Source: Aurantiacibacter suaedae (GTDB lineage: Bacteria; Pseudomonadota; Alphaproteobacteria; Sphingomonadales; Sphingomonadaceae). From it: a stretch of DNA of 64,000 nucleotides. The stretch is taken from contig NZ_SKCG01000004.1 of the NCBI RefSeq assembly GCF_005434915.1, positions 62,001 to 126,000 on the forward strand. Direction: 5' to 3'. Of this stretch, positions 54,533-62,252 are shown piece after piece. Both the position numbers and the translations under genes were made by a program. Under the pieces are notes generated by a model. That model was not told the origin of the DNA, did not search any database, and worked only from the letters and a program-made list of their open reading frames with translations. Positions within the stretch are counted from its first letter, which is position 1. Every line of letters starts with the position of its first letter.

Positions 54533-54742
54533 TTACGGCACAGGATCGTGGCCGTGCCCACCCCAGGGATGGCAGCGCATTAGCCGCGAAATGGTCAGCC
54601 ATCCACCCCTCAAGGCACCATGCTTCTCCAGCGCCTCGATTGCATACTGGCTGCACGAGGGTTGAAAGCGGCAGGAGGGCGGCAAAATCCGGCTCGGCCC
54701 GAGCTGCCAGCCGCGCGCGATGAGGATGAACAGGCGCTTCAC
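54533..54742 (-). CDS. yidD: membrane protein insertion efficiency factor YidD
   Basis: A 69-residue small protein: [44 protein letters not shown] with the conserved CRFxPSCSxYA motif, and [17 protein letters not shown] at the C-terminus. It associates with the inner membrane and aids YidC. The ATG at 54742 overlaps the rnpA stop in an ATGA junction; yidC follows after 30 bases. Confidence 0.96.
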   Translation of the reverse strand: MKRLFILIARGWQLGPSRILPPSCRFQPSCSQYAIEALEKHGALRGGWLTISRLMRCHPWGGHGHDPVP

Positions 54743-55143
54743 TTGCGCGCGCGCCGCCCACCGCCGCGATTGCCCTGACGCGGCCTGCGCGGCGGATCGC
54801 CCTTACCCACAGCGGCGCGCGTCAGCGCCTGTTCCAGCTCTTCGCCGAGCCGCGCAAAATCGCGCTCCACCCCGCCATCGCGGCCGATCAGCACGTGATC
54901 GTGATCGGGCAGGCCATGCTCGGGCAGAGCCGCGCGCAACAACTCGCGAAAGCGGCGCTTCATGCGGTTGCGCACCACCGCATTGCCGATCTTCTTGGTG
55001 ACGGTGATCCCATAGCGCTTGCCATGTCCGCCGTCCGCGCCGCCGTTGGGCCTGACAAGCAGCACGAAGCCAGGCCGCGCCACGCGCAGGCCCTTGTTGG
55101 CGGCAAGAAAATCCGCCCGGCGGGTGAGGACCGATATGGTCAT
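54739..55143 (-). CDS. rnpA: ribonuclease P protein component
   Basis: A 134-residue basic protein that forms RNase P with the M1 RNA and matures tRNA 5' ends. Signatures: [27 protein letters not shown] at the start and the RNR motif in [20 protein letters not shown]. The C-terminal tail ([22 protein letters not shown]) is unusually basic and Gly-rich. It is downstream of rpmH with 162 bases of structured leader between them. Confidence 0.95.
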   Translation of the reverse strand: MTISVLTRRADFLAANKGLRVARPGFVLLVRPNGGADGGHGKRYGITVTKKIGNAVVRNRMKRRFRELLRAALPEHGLPDHDHVLIGRDGGVERDFARLGEELEQALTRAAVGKGDPPRRPRQGNRGGGRRARK

Positions 55144-55200
55144 GGCGAAGAGATAGGATGCGCCCGATCACAAGTCACCAATCAGCGACTCACAAGCAAA

Positions 55201-55220
55201 CGGCCCCCAGAAGGGGGCCG
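55201..55220 (-). terminator. hairpin between rpmH and rnpA
   Basis: CGGCCCCC (55201-55208), four-base loop, GGGGGCCG (55213-55220). On the minus strand it is followed by TTTGCTTGT, so it may attenuate transcription from rpmH into rnpA, consistent with the far higher need for L34. Confidence 0.6.
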
Positions 55221-55276
55221 CAAGGCCGAATGGCCGCCCGCAGCGGGCGCAGCTTTGCTGCGCGCCTAGCGAGGAC

Positions 55277-55296
55277 GTGCGCCCGGATGGGCGCAC
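55277..55296. repeat. perfect palindrome just after rpmH
   Basis: GTGCGCCC (55277-55284), GGAT, GGGCGCAC (55289-55296), 10 bases past the rpmH stop on the minus strand. It could form a 3' hairpin stabilising or ending the L34 message. No U-tract. Confidence 0.5.
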
Positions 55297-55305
55297 GCAA
55301 AATAA

Positions 55306-55440
55306 TCAGGCGCTAAGCTTGTTGCGACCGCGACGACGGCGGGCACGCAGAACCTTGCGGCCACCGACAGTGGCCTTGCGGGCGAAGAAACCGTGACGGC
55401 GAGCACGCACAAGGTTGCTCGGCTGGAAAGTGCGCTTCAT
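55306..55440 (-). CDS. rpmH: 50S ribosomal protein L34
   Basis: A 44-residue protein, too short for many gene finders: [20 protein letters not shown], then [20 protein letters not shown], ending LSA. It is the classic L34 sequence throughout. GAGGTAAG lies about 7 bases upstream of the ATG. It heads the operon with rnpA, yidD, yidC and engB. dnaA, its usual neighbour in many bacteria, is 15 kb away. Confidence 0.97.
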   Translation of the reverse strand: MKRTFQPSNLVRARRHGFFARKATVGGRKVLRARRRRGRNKLSA

Positions 55441-55456
55441 CGTAACTTACCTCGAA

Positions 55457-55503
55457 AAACAAAAGAAAAGGGCCGCCAAGCCCTGAACAATCCGGGGGCG
55501 GCC
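55457..55503 (-). terminator. terminator of the ClpP-like gene, upstream of rpmH
   Basis: Minus-strand stem GGCCGCC/GGCGGCC (55503-55497 with 55477-55471), loop of 19 that can extend the pairing, followed by CTTTTCTTTTGTTTTT. It separates the secreted ClpP-like gene from rpmH. Confidence 0.8.
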
Positions 55504-55520
55504 ACGCAATGGCAGGGCGC

Positions 55521-56285
55521 TTACTGAACGGGCGCCCCTAAGTCAAGATAGGCAATGCGCGGGACATCCTCGCTCGCCAGAAGAGTTGCCGGGCGCTGGT
55601 CAAGCTCCTGCCCGATCCAGCGCGCCATTTCCACCCCGTCGAGCCACAGTGCATCCTCGAACGGCACCGAGTTGGTCATGGCATAGAAGCGTGCGGCCTC
55701 TGCGCGGGTCATGCCCATGTCGGTGTAGTAATCGAGATAGCGCCGATGCTCGGGCGAGCCTGGCGGATAGTCGGCCGCGCCGCGCCCATCGTAGTCGAGC
55801 CAGGCGTGGACGGCAAACTCGGCCCCCGGTGCGATAGTGCGGGTGGTTCCGGCAAGGAACAGTTCCACCGCGCCCGACCGCACCGAACCGCCTGCGCTCA
55901 CGCTGGTGGCAATGCCGCGCGCACGAAGCAGCCGACCTATCTGCAGATTCGCGAGATCGTTATCCGTACCCGGCGCTTCGACAAATTCGAGCAGTTCGAT
56001 CTGCGGCCAGGCCGCCAGCATGGCGGCGAACTGGGCAGGCGAACGGCTATCGGTGGTGTCGACAATCGCGGCAGTGTGCGCGTCAATCACGCGGAATGGA
56101 CCATAGGCGGCCACGGCTTCGTTCTCGACCTTCGCCTGCAACGGCGAAACAAAGCGCGAGGCGCGGGCGGGAACCTGCTCGACCCATTCTTCCTCATAGA
56201 CCACGGTCCAGCTCTCGGCCATCGCGGGCACCGCGGCAAACAGCGCCGTCAAAGCGAGGATCGCGGAAGAGAGCAAGCGGATCAT
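55521..56285 (-). CDS. secreted ClpP/crotonase-fold protein of unknown function
   Basis: A 254-residue exported protein (leader LLSSAILALTALFAAVPAMA). The middle resembles COG3904-type periplasmic ClpP-like proteins: SPAQFAAMLAAWPQIELLEFVEA corresponds to their GGxLxxAlxxA region, RLLRARGIATSVSAGGSVRSGAVELFLAG matches the pattern RxxGixtxVxxGxxCxSAC..F.AG with Ser of RSGAVELF at the nucleophile position, and TIAPGAEFAVHAWLDYDG follows, its His in the usual VH place. Residues LDYYTDMGM and ARFYAMTN give the helical end. Protease activity is inference; the residues around the Ser differ from the family. It lies upstream of rpmH behind a terminator and diverges from yifB. Confidence 0.65.
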   Translation of the reverse strand: MIRLLSSAILALTALFAAVPAMAESWTVVYEEEWVEQVPARASRFVSPLQAKVENEAVAAYGPFRVIDAHTAAIVDTTDSRSPAQFAAMLAAWPQIELLEFVEAPGTDNDLANLQIGRLLRARGIATSVSAGGSVRSGAVELFLAGTTRTIAPGAEFAVHAWLDYDGRGAADYPPGSPEHRRYLDYYTDMGMTRAEAARFYAMTNSVPFEDALWLDGVEMARWIGQELDQRPATLLASEDVPRIAYLDLGAPVQ

Positions 56286-56407
56286 GCTATGCAGTTTCCG
56301 GCCTTTGGTCCTTACCCATTGCGAAAGGAAAAGGTTACCGGGAAGTTAACGATGATCTTCTCGACAGCGCGGAATCTAGCGTTATCACGCTTGTAACAGG
56401 GAGCATC

Positions 56408-57904
56408 ATGGTCGCACTGATATCGACGGTCGCCTATCTCGGGCTGGAGGCGCGCAGCGTCGAGGTGCAATGCCAGCTCGCCGCAGGATTGCCGCGCTTC
56501 TCGGTGGTGGGCCTGGCCGACAAGGCCGTGGCCGAAAGCCGCGAACGGGTGCAATCGGCCCTTGCCGCGATGGGCCTTTCGCTGCCGCCCAAGCGGATCA
56601 CCATAAACCTCTCGCCGGCCGATCTGCCCAAGGAAGGCAGCCACTACGATTTGCCGATCGCCCTCGCGCTGCTGGGCGCGATGGGCGTGCTCGATGTCGA
56701 GGATCTGGCCGAATGGGTCGCGGTGGGCGAACTGGCGCTCGATGGGCGGGTGATCCCGTCGCCCGGTGTCCTGCTGGCCGCGCTTCATGCCAGTGAGCAA
56801 GGCAAGGGGCTGATCTGCCCCGCCGCGCAAGGGGCCGAAGCGCGCTGGGCGAGCGGGATCGATGTCTGTGCCGCGCCCGATCTGGTGAGCCTGCTCGCCC
56901 ACTTCCGCGGTGACAAGCGCCTGCCAGAGCCCGCCGCCGGCGAGGTGGCAGAGCCCGACCACGGGCCTGACTTGCGACAGGTAAAGGGGCAGGAAAGTGC
57001 CAAACGCGCGCTCGAAATCGCGGCGGCGGGCGGGCACAACCTGCTGATGAACGGGCCGCCCGGTGCGGGCAAGAGCCTGCTCGCTTCATGCCTGCCGGGC
57101 ATCCTTCCCCCGCTCAGCCCCGGCGAGGCGCTGGAGGTGAGCATGGTCGCCTCGGTCGCAGGCTTGCTCGAAGGTGGGCGAATCAGCCGCACCCGCCCTT
57201 TCCGCGCGCCGCACCATTCGGCCTCGATGGCCGCGCTCACCGGCGGCGGCCTGCGCGTGCGGCCGGGTGAGGTGAGCCTCGCACACCTCGGGGTGCTGTT
57301 TCTCGACGAACTGCCGGAGTTTCAGCGCGCCGTGCTCGATTCGCTGCGCCAGCCGCTGGAGACCGGCAAGGTCGATGTCGCGCGCGCCAATGCCCATGTC
57401 AGCTATCCCGCACGGGTGCAGCTGGTGGCGGCGATGAACCCGTGCCGCTGCGGCCATCTGGGCGATCCGGCACTGGCCTGCTCGCGCGCGCCCAAATGCG
57501 CGGCGGACTATCAGTCGAAGGTTTCCGGCCCGATGCTCGACCGGATCGACCTGCATGTGGAGGTGCAGCCGGTGAGCGCGATGGACCTCGCCCTGCCCCC
57601 GCCTGCCGAGGGCAGCGCCGAGGTTGCCGCACGGGTGGCACGCGCACGCGAGGTGCAGGTAGCGCGCGGCACCCGCGCCAATGCCGAGCTCGAAGGCGAT
57701 ATGCTCGAACGCCATGCCACGCCCGACGAGGCCGGGCGCGCGCTCTTGATGCAGGCCGCGGAAACAATGCGGCTATCGGCGCGCGGCTATACCCGGATGC
57801 TGCGCGTGGCGCGCACCGTAGCCGATCTGGCCGGTGCGGAAGAGATCGGCCGGGTGCATGTGGCCGAAGCGCTAAGCTATCGGCGCGCCGCGCCGCGGGC
57901 CTAG
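56408..57904 (+). CDS. comM: YifB/ComM family Mg-chelatase-like AAA+ ATPase
   Basis: A 498-residue protein: N-terminal Lon-substrate-like domain (ARSVEVQCQLAAGLPRFSVVGLADKAVAESRERV), then the AAA+ core with Walker A MNGPPGAGKSLLASCLPGILPPL, Walker B LGVLFLDELPEF and sensor MNPCRCGHLGDP, a zinc-like Cys cluster (CRCG...CSRAPKC), and the C-terminal domain SARGYTRMLRVARTVADLAG. In Vibrio ComM is a branch-migration helicase for natural transformation; a wider recombination role is likely. The ATG at 56408 follows ACAGGGAGC. It converges with hxlR, 8 bases away. Confidence 0.92.
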   Translation: MVALISTVAYLGLEARSVEVQCQLAAGLPRFSVVGLADKAVAESRERVQSALAAMGLSLPPKRITINLSPADLPKEGSHYDLPIALALLGAMGVLDVEDLAEWVAVGELALDGRVIPSPGVLLAALHASEQGKGLICPAAQGAEARWASGIDVCAAPDLVSLLAHFRGDKRLPEPAAGEVAEPDHGPDLRQVKGQESAKRALEIAAAGGHNLLMNGPPGAGKSLLASCLPGILPPLSPGEALEVSMVASVAGLLEGGRISRTRPFRAPHHSASMAALTGGGLRVRPGEVSLAHLGVLFLDELPEFQRAVLDSLRQPLETGKVDVARANAHVSYPARVQLVAAMNPCRCGHLGDPALACSRAPKCAADYQSKVSGPMLDRIDLHVEVQPVSAMDLALPPPAEGSAEVAARVARAREVQVARGTRANAELEGDMLERHATPDEAGRALLMQAAETMRLSARGYTRMLRVARTVADLAGAEEIGRVHVAEALSYRRAAPRA

Positions 57905-57912
57905 GCGGACAC

Positions 57913-58404
57913 CTAGGCTTCTTCGGCGCAGGCCTCTGCTGGCGCCGTAGCGACATCGCCCGGCTCGGCCCAGGCCAGATCGCCCCATTCGAGCACCCGA
58001 TCATCGTGGGCGCGGATCGTGATCGGCGCGATCGGCTTGCCGTCGCGCGCGTCGACCAGCACCAGATTGGGCGCCGCACTGTCGCTGTGGCGCAGACCCC
58101 AGTCTCGCAGCGCCAGAATCGCTGGGAGCAGCTCGCGGCCCTTGTCGGTCATCCGGTACTCGACCTTGCGCTTGTCATGCTCGCACCGCTCGCGCGCCAG
58201 CACCCCGTGATCGACCAGCCGCGCCAGCCGGTTCGACAGGATATTGCGGGCAATGCCCAGCTCGCTTGAAAAGTCCTCGAAGTGAACGAAGCCGTTGAAG
58301 GCCGCGCGCAGGATCAGGAACGACCACCGCTCCCCCATTACCTCAAGCGCGGCGGGCAGACCGCATTCACTGATCAGGCTCAAGGGTTCGCGCAGCTGTG
58401 TCAT
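57913..58404 (-). CDS. HxlR-family winged-helix regulator
   Basis: A 163-residue DNA-binding protein. The HxlR core is CGLPAALEVMGERWSFLILRAAFNGFVHFEDFSSELGIARNILSNRLARLVDHGVLARER (parts), with EYRMTDKGRELLPAILAL as the wing and end. Unlike family members with a Cys near position 12, Cys is present here at SECGLP. A C-terminal extension of about 50 residues (DARDGKPIAPITIRAH...) lies beyond the winged helix. Its promoter faces that of the CC_3452 gene with a palindromic operator, so autoregulation and control of the divergent gene are likely. Confidence 0.9.
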   Translation of the reverse strand: MTQLREPLSLISECGLPAALEVMGERWSFLILRAAFNGFVHFEDFSSELGIARNILSNRLARLVDHGVLARERCEHDKRKVEYRMTDKGRELLPAILALRDWGLRHSDSAAPNLVLVDARDGKPIAPITIRAHDDRVLEWGDLAWAEPGDVATAPAEACAEEA

Positions 58405-58435
58405 GGCAATCCTATATCTGCTGCCGGGTTGCAAA

Positions 58436-58519
58436 ACAGTCACGTCGCCCCGCAATCCCCGGGTTGTGTCACAAGTGGGTTGCACAATGCAACCCTTAGC
58501 AATAGGTAGCGCTTTGCAA
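58436..58519. promoter_or_regulatory. palindromic operator array between hxlR and the CC_3452-type gene
   Basis: A perfect inverted repeat GGGTTGCA-CAA-TGCAACCC lies at 58477-58495. The arm recurs as GGGTTGCA at 58436-58443 and as TTGCAAC at 58513-58519. All sit in the 134-base gap between the divergent start codons (58404 and 58539). Candidate binding site of the HxlR regulator. Confidence 0.6.
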
Positions 58520-58538
58520 CTTAGTGACAGGAGCTATC

Positions 58539-58859
58539 ATGACACGCCGCCTTCCCCTGATCGCCCTTTCCGCCATCTCCGTGGCATTCGCCGCCGCGCC
58601 TCTGGCCGCGCTGATGGCGCAGCCGCAGGACGCGGGCGCATTCTACATCGCCGAAATCGCCAACCCGATGGACGCCACGCGCGTGGCTGCAGGCGGTGTG
58701 GCCTGGACTTGCGAAGGCACCAGTTGCGCCGCCTCACGCGGCACTGCCCGCCCCTTGCGCATCTGCCGCGAGCTTAAGCGCAAGGCCGGCGCGATCACCC
58801 GGTTCACTGTCGATGGGGAGCCGCTGGCGGACGAGAAACTGGCTCGCTGCAACGCCTGA
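58539..58859 (+). CDS. CC_3452-family small secreted protein
   Basis: A 106-residue exported protein with leader LPLIALSAISVAFAAAPLAALMA. The body FYIAEIANPMDATRVAAGGVAWTCEGTSCAASRGTARPLRICRELKRKAGAITRFTVDGEPLADEKLARCN (parts) matches the alphaproteobacterial CC_3452 pattern of conserved TWxCxG.SCxA, and Cys near each end. Function unknown; four Cys suggest periplasmic disulfides. Start at 58539 follows GACAGGAG. It diverges from hxlR. Confidence 0.8.
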   Translation: MTRRLPLIALSAISVAFAAAPLAALMAQPQDAGAFYIAEIANPMDATRVAAGGVAWTCEGTSCAASRGTARPLRICRELKRKAGAITRFTVDGEPLADEKLARCNA

Positions 58860-58863
58860 GGTG

Positions 58864-59496
58864 CTAGAGCAGCCCGTGCGCTGCCAGCTCGGCTTCGAGC
58901 GCGGCGGCATTGTCGAACCGATAGGCGTGCCAGCCACGCGCACGGGCTGCATTTACGTTGTCGGCGCGGTCGTCGATGAAGAACAGCTCGCTGCCTTTGT
59001 GCCCGCTGCGGCTTTCGAGCAGGGCGTAGATCTCCGGATCGGGCTTCACGCAGCGCTCTCGGCCCGAGACCACCACGTCCTGCATCAGGTCAAAGATCGG
59101 CGCGGTGGGGCGGAACATGTCCCAGAATTCGGCGCCGAAGTTGGTGAGGCCATATTGCGGCACCCCGCGTGCGGCGAGCGTCTCGACCAGCGCATGGGTG
59201 CCTTCCACCGGGCCGGGAATCGATTCGACGAACCGCTCGGCATAGGCCGCGATCAGCGGCGCGTGGCGCGGAAACAGCGCTTGGCGCTCGGGCACCATTT
59301 CGGCCAGTGGCCGCCCGGCATCATGCTCGAAGTGCCATTCCTCGGTCACCACATGAGCAAGGAACCAGTCCAGCTCTTCAGGATCGTCGATCAGGCGCGC
59401 AAACAGGTGCCGCAGCTCCCATTGATAGAGCACGCGGCCAACATCCCACACCACGGCGACGGGAGCGGCGACCGGCTTTTCAGGCATCGAACCCAT
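58864..59496 (-). CDS. HAD-superfamily phosphatase (HAD-IA, YihX-like)
   Basis: A 210-residue hydrolase: motif I VVWDVGRVLYQWE with the nucleophile Asp (the second position has Gly, as in the YihX/HAD-IA-2 group), motif II YGLTNFG with Thr, Lys in CVKPDPEIY (motif III), and FFIDDRADNVNAARARGW (motif IV). The cap is C1 alpha-helical. It probably dephosphorylates a sugar phosphate. The ATG at 59496 or the internal one at 59487 are both possible. It ends close to the convergent CC_3452 gene. Confidence 0.88.
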   Translation of the reverse strand: MGSMPEKPVAAPVAVVWDVGRVLYQWELRHLFARLIDDPEELDWFLAHVVTEEWHFEHDAGRPLAEMVPERQALFPRHAPLIAAYAERFVESIPGPVEGTHALVETLAARGVPQYGLTNFGAEFWDMFRPTAPIFDLMQDVVVSGRERCVKPDPEIYALLESRSGHKGSELFFIDDRADNVNAARARGWHAYRFDNAAALEAELAAHGLL

Positions 59497-59505
59497 CAGA
59501 CATAG

Positions 59506-59530
59506 AAAAAGCCCCCGCTCACGCGGAGGC
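59506..59530 (-). terminator. terminator after rpmJ
   Basis: Minus-strand stem GCCTCCGC/GCGGGGGC (59530-59523 and 59518-59511) with GTGA loop and one T-G pair, followed by TTTTT. It lies 60 bases after the rpmJ stop, before the HAD gene. Confidence 0.88.
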
Positions 59531-59590
59531 CATCCCTGTGTGTCCGATCAAGGACCGTCCGGCCGCGAACGAATCGCGGCGCGGAGCGCA

Positions 59591-59716
59591 TCAGCCCTGG
59601 CGGGCCTTGAAGCGACGGTTGGTCTTGTTGATCACATAGGTGCGGCCACGGCGACGAATCACGCGGTTATCGCGATGGCGGCCCTTCAGCGACTTGAGGC
59701 TGTTACGAATCTTCAT
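59591..59716 (-). CDS. rpmJ: 50S ribosomal protein L36 (Cys-less type)
   Basis: A 41-residue protein, short but complete: [20 protein letters not shown], then [20 protein letters not shown], ending in Gly. It lacks the four zinc Cys, the type called YkgO in E. coli, and is the standard form in alphaproteobacteria. GGAAAG precedes the ATG. A terminator-like hairpin lies only 22 bases before the start codon. Downstream a terminator isolates it, so it is monocistronic. Confidence 0.96.
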   Translation of the reverse strand: MKIRNSLKSLKGRHRDNRVIRRRGRTYVINKTNRRFKARQG

Positions 59717-59733
59717 GGCGATCTTTCCAAATG

Positions 59734-59764
59734 AAAAGGCACCGGAAAGCAGGGATCCGGTGCC
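59734..59764 (-). terminator. terminator-like hairpin in the rpmJ leader
   Basis: Minus strand: GGCACCGGA (59764-59756), nine-base loop, TCCGGTGCC (59746-59738), followed by TTTTCATTTGG that runs into the ribosome binding site. It looks like an attenuator between the rpmJ promoter and its start, since no other minus-strand gene lies upstream to terminate. Confidence 0.55.
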
Positions 59765-59866
59765 GCAAATCTCTGGCGGGCGAAATATGGTCGACAGCGG
59801 GGAAAGTCAAGCCCATCCCTGCTAGCGGGTGACGGAACAAGGGCTCGCCCGAAAGGTTTCTATACC

Positions 59867-60457
59867 ATGATCTGGAGAAGATGCTCAATCCTGCTCGCCT
59901 GCGCCGGGCTCGCCGCCTGCGCGGCGCCTGCCTATGTGTCGCCTGTCGAGGTAACGCGGTTCGTCGGCGACGCGCCCGCGCAACTCGGCTCCGGCACCAT
60001 ATCGGTGGACTTCGCCTCCGGCCTTCAGCGCTCGCCCGACGAATCGGCTTATCGCACCGCGGTGGAGCGGGAACTGGCAAGCCTTGGCTACAGCGTGCGG
60101 CCCGGCAACGCCGCGCAGGTGGCGCAGATCACGCTCGAACAGTTCGTGGACGATCCCGATGCAGGGCGCCGCCCGGTGAGTGTTGGCGGTGGCGCTTCTG
60201 TCGGCAGCTATGGCTCCGGCGTCGGGCTGGGCATCGGCCTCGACCTGACCCCGCGCGCGGCGGAGCGTCTCGACACTCGTCTGTCCGTGGCGATTCGCCC
60301 GGCGGCCGGCGGTGAAAACCTGTGGGAGGGCCGCGCCCAAATGACCGCCAGCGCGAACAGCGATTATGCCGACCAGAGTGCCGCCGCCAGCCGGTTGGCC
60401 GCTGCCCTGTTCAGCAACTTCCCCGGAACGTCCGGCGAAACCATTCAGGTAGACTAA
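59867..60457 (+). CDS. DUF4136-like lipoprotein
   Basis: A 196-residue protein with lipoprotein leader [15 protein letters not shown]. The body includes [38 protein letters not shown] and the C-terminal [15 protein letters not shown]. It shares layout and end motif with the DUF4136 protein at 27083-27793 but lacks its Tyr-rich loop. It precedes an M14 carboxypeptidase by 2 bases, so both probably form an operon. Function unknown. Confidence 0.8.
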   Translation: MIWRRCSILLACAGLAACAAPAYVSPVEVTRFVGDAPAQLGSGTISVDFASGLQRSPDESAYRTAVERELASLGYSVRPGNAAQVAQITLEQFVDDPDAGRRPVSVGGGASVGSYGSGVGLGIGLDLTPRAAERLDTRLSVAIRPAAGGENLWEGRAQMTASANSDYADQSAAASRLAAALFSNFPGTSGETIQVD

Positions 60458-60459
60458 GC

Positions 60460-61596
60460 ATGACCGACATTCATATCGATGCCGCCTTCGACAGCGGCAA
60501 CATCGAGGTAATCGCTATCGATGGCGATGAGGCTCGCCTTGCGATCAAGCGCGACCATCAGAGCGAGTTCGCGCAGTGGTTCCACTTCCGCGTGGCGGGC
60601 TGTGCCGGGCGCGAGTTGGTGCTCAAAATCGAAAACCTTGAAGAAAGCGCCTATCCCGACGGCTGGCCCGGCTATCGCGCCTGCGTTTCGGAGGATCGGC
60701 TGTTCTGGGGCCGCGCCGACACATCTTATGACAAGGAAGCGGCCAACGGCACGCTGACGATCCGCTACACGCCCGCCAGCGATCTGGCGTGGTTCGCTTA
60801 TTTCGCACCCTATTCGCTCGAACGCCATTTCGACCTCGTCGCCGAAGCCGCGGCCAGCGAAGGCGTTAGCCATCGCCGCCTCGGCACCACGCTTGACGGG
60901 CGTTCGCTCGATTGCCTCGAAATGGGCGAAGGCGATGTTCAGGTGTGGCTCTATGCGCGCCAGCATCCGGGCGAATCGATGGCCGAATGGTGGATGGAAG
61001 GCGCGCTGGACCTGCTCACCGATCCGGCCGATCCTGTCGCGCGCAAGCTGCGCCAGCTATGCCGCCTTCACGTCGTGCCCAACTGTAACCCCGATGGCAG
61101 CACCCGCGGCCACCTGCGCACCAATGCCGCAGGCGTGAATCTCAACCGCGAGTGGGACAATCCGACCGCAGACCGCGCGCCCGAAGTGCTGGCGATCCGC
61201 AATGCGATGGATGAAAGCGGGGTCGACTTTGCGATGGACGTCCACGGTGACGAGGCGATTGCCGCCAACTTCATCGCCGGGTTCGAGGGCATTCCCTCAT
61301 GGACCGACAAGATGGGCGCGGACTACGAACGCTTTCGCGAACTGCTTGATCGGCGCACGCCCGATTTCCAGCGCAAACTGGGCTATTCCGTAGCCCGCCC
61401 CGGCCGCGCCAATCTCGCGATGAGCACCAATCAGGTGGCCGAGCGATTCGGTGCGGTGTCGATGACACTCGAAATGCCGTTCAAGGATAATGACGACCTG
61501 CCAGACCCCGCACAGGGCTGGAGCCCCGAACGCTGCCGCCTGCTGGCGCGCGATTGCCTCGGCACCCTGCTACAATGGCTGGAGGAACGCGCGTGA
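60460..61596 (+). CDS. M14 zinc carboxypeptidase, cytosolic (CCP/AGBL-like)
   Basis: A 378-residue peptidase. It begins with the immunoglobulin-like N-domain of cytosolic carboxypeptidases ([41 protein letters not shown], part). The M14 zinc site is [13 protein letters not shown] (HxxE) and MDVHGDEAI (His); [24 protein letters not shown] gives the substrate Arg and Asn-Arg; [11 protein letters not shown] contains the catalytic Glu. Eukaryotic relatives remove C-terminal glutamates from tubulin; bacterial ones have unknown physiological substrates. It is coupled to a lipoprotein gene by a GTGA overlap at 61593. Confidence 0.9.
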   Translation: MTDIHIDAAFDSGNIEVIAIDGDEARLAIKRDHQSEFAQWFHFRVAGCAGRELVLKIENLEESAYPDGWPGYRACVSEDRLFWGRADTSYDKEAANGTLTIRYTPASDLAWFAYFAPYSLERHFDLVAEAAASEGVSHRRLGTTLDGRSLDCLEMGEGDVQVWLYARQHPGESMAEWWMEGALDLLTDPADPVARKLRQLCRLHVVPNCNPDGSTRGHLRTNAAGVNLNREWDNPTADRAPEVLAIRNAMDESGVDFAMDVHGDEAIAANFIAGFEGIPSWTDKMGADYERFRELLDRRTPDFQRKLGYSVARPGRANLAMSTNQVAERFGAVSMTLEMPFKDNDDLPDPAQGWSPERCRLLARDCLGTLLQWLEERA

Positions 61597-62117
61597 TCCG
61601 GCTCGCCCCGCTGCCAGCACTGATGCTGAGCGCCTGCGCGACCACGCATTCCGGCCCCGATCCGGTCGAACGCATTGCTTACGACACCAACAGCTGGGGC
61701 CGTGTGGTCTCGGGCTGGATCGTCGGATCGGACGGCGCGGGTACCTGGTACGAGCGTGTGAACAACAGCGGTCAGCCGGGGCCGGTGGGGCCTTACGAAG
61801 TGCGCTATCACGACTTCGACGCGGGTGATGCAGACTTTGCCAAGCTTCAAGCGTTGCTATCAAGCCTGCCCGATCAAGCCCCGAACCCGCATGACTGTGA
61901 GCAATTTCGCACCGACGATCTGTATGGCACGCTGCGCCAGACCTATGGCGCGACCACTGCGGAAATCGCCTACAACCAGGGTTGCCGCGATGCGTCGTAT
62001 CAGCGCTTCATGGATCGGCTTCTGGCGGCCGATGCGCTGGTGGCCGAATGGGGCAAGGCCGCCCCGGTATCGCGCACCGAGCGCTATGCCAGCAATGGAG
62101 AGCCGGTCTCAGAATAA
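61593..62117 (+). CDS. putative lipoprotein, unknown function
   Basis: A 174-residue protein starting with GTG at 61593, preceded by GGAGGAACGC and overlapping the carboxypeptidase stop. Leader [17 protein letters not shown] gives a lipobox LSAC. The mature part has one conspicuous Cys pair ([20 protein letters not shown]) that may form a disulfide, and an aromatic-rich first half ([22 protein letters not shown]). No family recognised. It follows the DUF4136-type lipoprotein and carboxypeptidase in one run. Confidence 0.7.
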   Translation: MIRLAPLPALMLSACATTHSGPDPVERIAYDTNSWGRVVSGWIVGSDGAGTWYERVNNSGQPGPVGPYEVRYHDFDAGDADFAKLQALLSSLPDQAPNPHDCEQFRTDDLYGTLRQTYGATTAEIAYNQGCRDASYQRFMDRLLAADALVAEWGKAAPVSRTERYASNGEPVSE

Positions 62118-62118
62118 C

Positions 62119-62237
62119 CCGTTCGTCCTGAGGAGGGCTCGAAGCCGCAGGCTGAGCGCCCGTCTCGAAGGACTGGCTCTGGTGGTTCGAGACGGATGCT
62201 CGGCCTGCGAGCCTCGTCTCCTCCTCACCACGAACGG
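62119..62237. repeat. degenerate palindromic repeat between lipoprotein gene and cdd
   Basis: Ends CCGTTCGT (62119-62126) and ACGAACGG (62230-62237); inside, CGTCTCGAAGGACTGG and GGTGGTTCGAGACG face each other, as do CTCCTC and GAGGAG-like segments. It is probably a diverged copy of the family containing TTCGACAAGCTCAGGACGAACGG-like sequence, and occupies most of the 135-base convergent gap. Confidence 0.6.
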
Positions 62238-62252
62238 AAGCGGTAAGCGTTA

